A stretch of DNA of 64,000 bases. Source: Edaphocola aurantiacus (GTDB taxonomy: Bacteria; Bacteroidota; Bacteroidia; Chitinophagales; Chitinophagaceae). Below the pieces are notes generated by a model. That model was not told where the DNA came from. It ran no database searches and was given only the letters and a program-made list of their open reading frames with translations. Positions 61,095 through 64,000 of the stretch are shown here, one piece after another. The stretch spans positions 808,242 to 872,241 of the forward strand of contig NZ_VOSI01000002.1 in the NCBI RefSeq assembly GCF_019797745.1, given 5' to 3'. Each line of letters begins with the position of its first letter. Within the stretch, counting starts at the first letter, position 1. The translations under genes and the position numbers were made by a program.

Positions 61095-61099
61095 TGATA

Positions 61100-63205
61100 G
61101 TGAATTGGGTTTTGACTCGTTTTAGCAAACCGATACTTTTCTTACTCGTATTTCTGTGTTCCTCCATACCTTATATGTCGGCACAAGATGCCAGACCGGT
61201 AAAGGTACTCTTCTTATTAGATGGTTCCAGCAGTATGCTGGATAACTGGCAGCCGAATATACCTCGTTTTACGGCCGCCAGCAGCATTATACTCCGCGTG
61301 GTAGACAGCATTCAGAAGGTCAATCCTTCTGTAGAATTTGCCGTAAGGGTATTTGGTCACCAGTATCCCTCAGTAGAAAAAAACTGCTACGATACGCGTT
61401 TGGAAGTGCCGTTTTCTGCCCGAAACCTGGAGCAGATCAGGGCGCGTCTGCGTTATATTTCCGCACGTGGTGTATCGCCTATCGCCTGGTCATTGGAGCA
61501 GGCCGCAGAATCTGATTTTGTAAACAGTGATCGTTATGCATACAGCATTATCCTGGTCACCGATGGTGGCGAAAGTTGCGGTGGTAATGTTTGTGAAACC
61601 GTACAGAAACTCCTGAGCGACCGCATCACCTTCAAGCCTTATATCCTGAGCCTTGTCGACTATGCAGCGCTTAAAGGAGAATATGACTGTTTTGGAAAAT
61701 TCCTGACTGTGGCCAATCCCAACCAGATCGGTCCGGCAGTAAGAACAATCGTCGAGGATAATAAATTAATGTTTGAGCGCAATGATGGTAACCTGGTAAA
61801 GACCCGGCTGGAAACACCAGCGGATACGACCGGGAGAAACCATGCTCCTACAGAACTCGTAAATCCTGATGCCGCAAAGAGAGCCGCATTGGAGAAAATG
61901 CTCATTTATCTGAAAGTGCCTACAGGCTCCAGCCAGATCAGCCCTATACCGAGCAAATGGTTCAATAAGATGGCCATACAAAGTAAAGCCATAAAACCAC
62001 CGGTAGCCAAAGCCAGAGATTATAAACCTACCTGGCCGAAGCTGAACCTGCCGGATGATGAACCTGCACCCGTTGCGGTTAGTCATTCTGTAATGCCGTT
62101 AATGGGCATGAAGCGATTGAGCCCGAAGCGCAGCAATACTAAGCTGGTTAAAGCTAAAGCAGTTGCCAGCCGTGTAAAACCGTTCTGGACAAAGATCAAT
62201 TTTGCCGGAAAAGAAGAGCCTTTGCCGAAGGTAGCTCTGATAAGCATCAAGCCTTTACCCAAAATCAAACGCATACCAAACCTGATCGTATTTCCGGAGG
62301 CTAAGCCCACCCGCTTGATGGCGAAAATGGTTGCAATCAAATTTGCCCCGGAAGAGCCTCTGCCCGTAGTTGTAGTTCCTAAGCCACAACCGGTACAGCA
62401 GCAGCCGGCACCTCAGCCTAAAAAAGCGACGCCACCTGCAGTGAAAGAGGATGCCCCCGTTACCGTTGTCAGTCAGAAATCTGAAGAAACAAAAGTGCTG
62501 GTGTATTTTACCAATGGAAAAGGGAAGTTCTATAAAACAGAGCCGAAGATTGACTTCTATGATGTGAATGCAAAGAAAGTGGTACAATCCAGTTTCCGTC
62601 TGGTTAATAAAGCAACTGGAGAGCCGGAACCGATAAAGATTCAGCCGGGTACTTACCAGATTACCAAGCCGGGTACTTACTTTAAATCTTCTACAGTTAA
62701 GATCGAAGCCAATACTACTGATAAAATAATCGTAACCGTGAGCAGCGGCTCTATCAAATTCCAGTATAAAGGCAATAAAGATCGTCCGGTAAAAGAATAC
62801 ACTGCGCTGGTCAGTAACCGCTTTGAGGTAATGCCCGTGGTAAAGCAGTCCTGCGATGAGCTGCTGGAGTATGAGCCGGGACGCTATCATGTAGAAATCA
62901 ATACCCTGCCCATAACCATGGCATATATACCAGAACTGAATTTTATGCAAACGCATATTATTGAAATTCCGGAGCCGGGTACAATGCAGATTGCCAATTC
63001 AGGCTTTAGAGGCAAAGTACAGTTTCATTACCTGCACGGTAATAATTATGAGCCCTTTTATGATATGGACCTGAACGGTAAACCCCAGGATCAGAAAGCA
63101 GACTTCCTGCCGGGCCTCTATCGGGTGTACTTCTTCAAAGACGGAGAAGAGCAAATGAAAGAGTTCCAGATTTTCACTAAAAAAACTACAAACATCGAGT
63201 TATAA
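61100..63205 (+). CDS. Exported von Willebrand factor A domain protein
   Basis: A 701-residue exported protein. The N-terminus NWVLTRFSKPILFLLVFLCSSIPYMSAQ is a signal peptide or anchor; I take the GTG at 61100, as an upstream TTG at 61073 lies ahead of the promoter element. The VWA domain (about 35-235) has an intact MIDAS: DGSSSM (Asp41, Ser43, Ser45), SPIAWSL, and TDGGES (Asp155). Residues about 270-450 are Lys/Pro-rich with degenerate repeats ending EEPLPxV. The C-terminal 230 residues contain beta-sandwich-like modules (TYQITKPGTYFKSSTVKIEANTTDKIIVTVSSGSIKFQY). It ends 6 bases before a sensor kinase gene. Confidence 0.85.
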   Translation: MNWVLTRFSKPILFLLVFLCSSIPYMSAQDARPVKVLFLLDGSSSMLDNWQPNIPRFTAASSIILRVVDSIQKVNPSVEFAVRVFGHQYPSVEKNCYDTRLEVPFSARNLEQIRARLRYISARGVSPIAWSLEQAAESDFVNSDRYAYSIILVTDGGESCGGNVCETVQKLLSDRITFKPYILSLVDYAALKGEYDCFGKFLTVANPNQIGPAVRTIVEDNKLMFERNDGNLVKTRLETPADTTGRNHAPTELVNPDAAKRAALEKMLIYLKVPTGSSQISPIPSKWFNKMAIQSKAIKPPVAKARDYKPTWPKLNLPDDEPAPVAVSHSVMPLMGMKRLSPKRSNTKLVKAKAVASRVKPFWTKINFAGKEEPLPKVALISIKPLPKIKRIPNLIVFPEAKPTRLMAKMVAIKFAPEEPLPVVVVPKPQPVQQQPAPQPKKATPPAVKEDAPVTVVSQKSEETKVLVYFTNGKGKFYKTEPKIDFYDVNAKKVVQSSFRLVNKATGEPEPIKIQPGTYQITKPGTYFKSSTVKIEANTTDKIIVTVSSGSIKFQYKGNKDRPVKEYTALVSNRFEVMPVVKQSCDELLEYEPGRYHVEINTLPITMAYIPELNFMQTHIIEIPEPGTMQIANSGFRGKVQFHYLHGNNYEPFYDMDLNGKPQDQKADFLPGLYRVYFFKDGEEQMKEFQIFTKKTTNIEL

Positions 63206-63211
63206 TATCAT

Positions 63212-64000
63212 ATGATCCGATTTGCGAAATTTATATATGTGTTCATTTTTTTGTACACCATAGCAGCATTGCTGTTCTGGGGGCATAGCCTTAATGTACA
63301 GAGCCAGGTGATCTATGATCACGAGCGGCGTGAGCTGCGCAGTACTATCGATTCAGTGATGAACCCTGTGCCTTACAAAATGGGAGAGACTGCCATTCTG
63401 GAGCGTTTTAATTCCAGGAACCGTCAGTACCTGGGAGAGGGAATTACTTTTCTCGCCATTATCCTGATCGGAGCCGGAATCGTATATACTGCTTTAAGAC
63501 GCACACAATTATTGTCCAAGCAACAGCACAACTTCATGCTCTCGATTACCCATGAGCTGAAATCCCCTATTGCCGCCATTAAACTGAACCTGGAAACGAT
63601 CAATAAACGAAAACTTTCCGAAGAGCAGTTGCGCACTTTACTGGGTCGCAGTGTAAAGGAAACCAACCGTTTGAATGATCTGTGTAACAACCTGCTGCTG
63701 GCCTCCCAGCTGGAGAGCAGCCAGTTCAAATCAGCAACAGACCGCATCAATCTGACCGGCATTGTAAAAGAAGAACTGGAGCAATACATCGATCGCAATA
63801 CACATTCCTTCCTGCTCGATATCAAACAGGACAGCTTTATTGTCGGTGACCGTATATTATGGAAGCTGGTGGTGAGTAACCTGATCGAGAATGCCTGTAA
63901 GTATAGCGAACCGGACTCCCTCATTACAGTACGCCTGAATCGCACCGACGATCAGTGGGTACTGCAGGTGGCAGACAGGGGAGCGGGCATAAAAGATGAA
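63212..64000 (+). CDS. Sensor histidine kinase, cut by the window end
   Basis: The first 263 residues of a two-component sensor are in the window, in an open frame that runs off the edge. There are two membrane segments (about residues 7-24 and 75-95) enclosing a 50-residue extracytoplasmic loop (INVQSQVIYDHERRELRSTIDSVMNPVPYKMGETA region). The dimerisation helix carries the phosphoacceptor His114 in SITHELKSPIAAIKLNLE, the N box has Asn227 in NLIENACKYS, and the G1 box begins DRGAGIK. It starts 6 bases after the VWA gene, so the two are cotranscribed. The response regulator probably lies just beyond the window. Confidence 0.93.
   Translation, partial: MIRFAKFIYVFIFLYTIAALLFWGHSLNVQSQVIYDHERRELRSTIDSVMNPVPYKMGETAILERFNSRNRQYLGEGITFLAIILIGAGIVYTALRRTQLLSKQQHNFMLSITHELKSPIAAIKLNLETINKRKLSEEQLRTLLGRSVKETNRLNDLCNNLLLASQLESSQFKSATDRINLTGIVKEELEQYIDRNTHSFLLDIKQDSFIVGDRILWKLVVSNLIENACKYSEPDSLITVRLNRTDDQWVLQVADRGAGIKDE

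Noticed and set aside
61073-61099. Upstream TTG start for the VWA gene
   Set aside because: It lies ahead of the -7 element and adds nine residues before a complete signal sequence. The GTG at 61100 is preferred, though neither is proven.
1-64000. tRNA, rRNA, insertion sequences, prophage or toxin-antitoxin genes
   Set aside because: The gaps between genes were read and none showed a cloverleaf, rRNA, transposase or terminal inverted repeat. A tRNAscan or ISfinder run would settle this.

Overview
The window is 64 kb of chromosome from a member of the phylum Bacteroidota, probably of the Chitinophagales/Sphingobacteriales type. The evidence is Bacteroidota-style promoters (TAnnTTTG, in two cases with a TTTG/TTG about 20 bases upstream), almost no Shine-Dalgarno sequences, a protein with a type IX secretion (T9SS) type A sorting domain, a GldJ-like gliding/secretion lipoprotein, a TonB-dependent receptor with a downstream lipoprotein, an OmpA protein with thrombospondin type 3 repeats, and a short FtsL. 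I saw no rRNA, tRNA, CRISPR array, insertion sequence or prophage. The region reads as stable core chromosome with a few accessory operons. The species cannot be fixed from sequence alone.

Layout. 0-6 kb: msrB (-), dnaE (+), accD (-) and an OmpR-family response regulator (-). 6.3-8.7 kb: a large OmpA-like outer membrane protein (+). 8.7-24.6 kb: a complete division and cell wall (dcw) cluster on the minus strand, in transcription order mraZ-rsmH-ftsL-ftsI-murE-mraY-murD-ftsW-murG-murC-ftsQ-ftsA-ftsZ, with 1-53 base gaps. 24.64-24.93 kb: a 295-base divergent intergenic region with 10-bp-periodic repeats that look like MraZ boxes and a cluster of DnaA-box-like 9-mers around an AT-rich core. 24.9-27.6 kb: truncated haemoglobin, comF and hutH (+). 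27.6-31.6 kb: etfBA (-), a NlpC/P60 peptidase (+), ahpC-ahpD (-). 31.8-38 kb: a probable metal-uptake operon (His-rich small protein, TonB-dependent receptor, lipoprotein) followed by envelope proteins, one with a predicted mature N-terminus of His-Ala-His. 38-41 kb: ugd, adk, obg. 41-53.5 kb: lipocalin, T9SS substrate, M3 peptidase, Asn/Tyr-rich DUF6600-like protein, gldJ, TPR protein, SSS transporter, beta-barrel protein, POT transporter. 53.6-64 kb: SNF2 helicase with two SWIM motifs, MerR regulator with a very long acidic N-terminus, amidohydrolase, recR with a small membrane-protein gene, and a VWA protein immediately followed by a sensor histidine kinase cut by the window end.

How the genes fit together. 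The dcw block makes lipid II (MurC, D, E, MraY, MurG), polymerises and crosslinks it at the septum (FtsW, FtsI) and builds the divisome (FtsZ, A, Q, L); MurE carries the DNPR motif of meso-diaminopimelate-adding enzymes. Most other genes serve the envelope, metal or peptide uptake, redox defence and T9SS. Convergent gene pairs are repeatedly separated by long perfect palindromes with A/T flanks that can terminate both strands.

Most worth a second look: the DnaA-box cluster upstream of mraZ (possible replication origin or DnaA-controlled promoter), the His-rich/TonB/lipoprotein operon with an inverted repeat at its promoter, the small gene at 60150-60329 whose 3' end contains the opposite gene's terminator, the acidic MerR protein, and the VWA-kinase pair.
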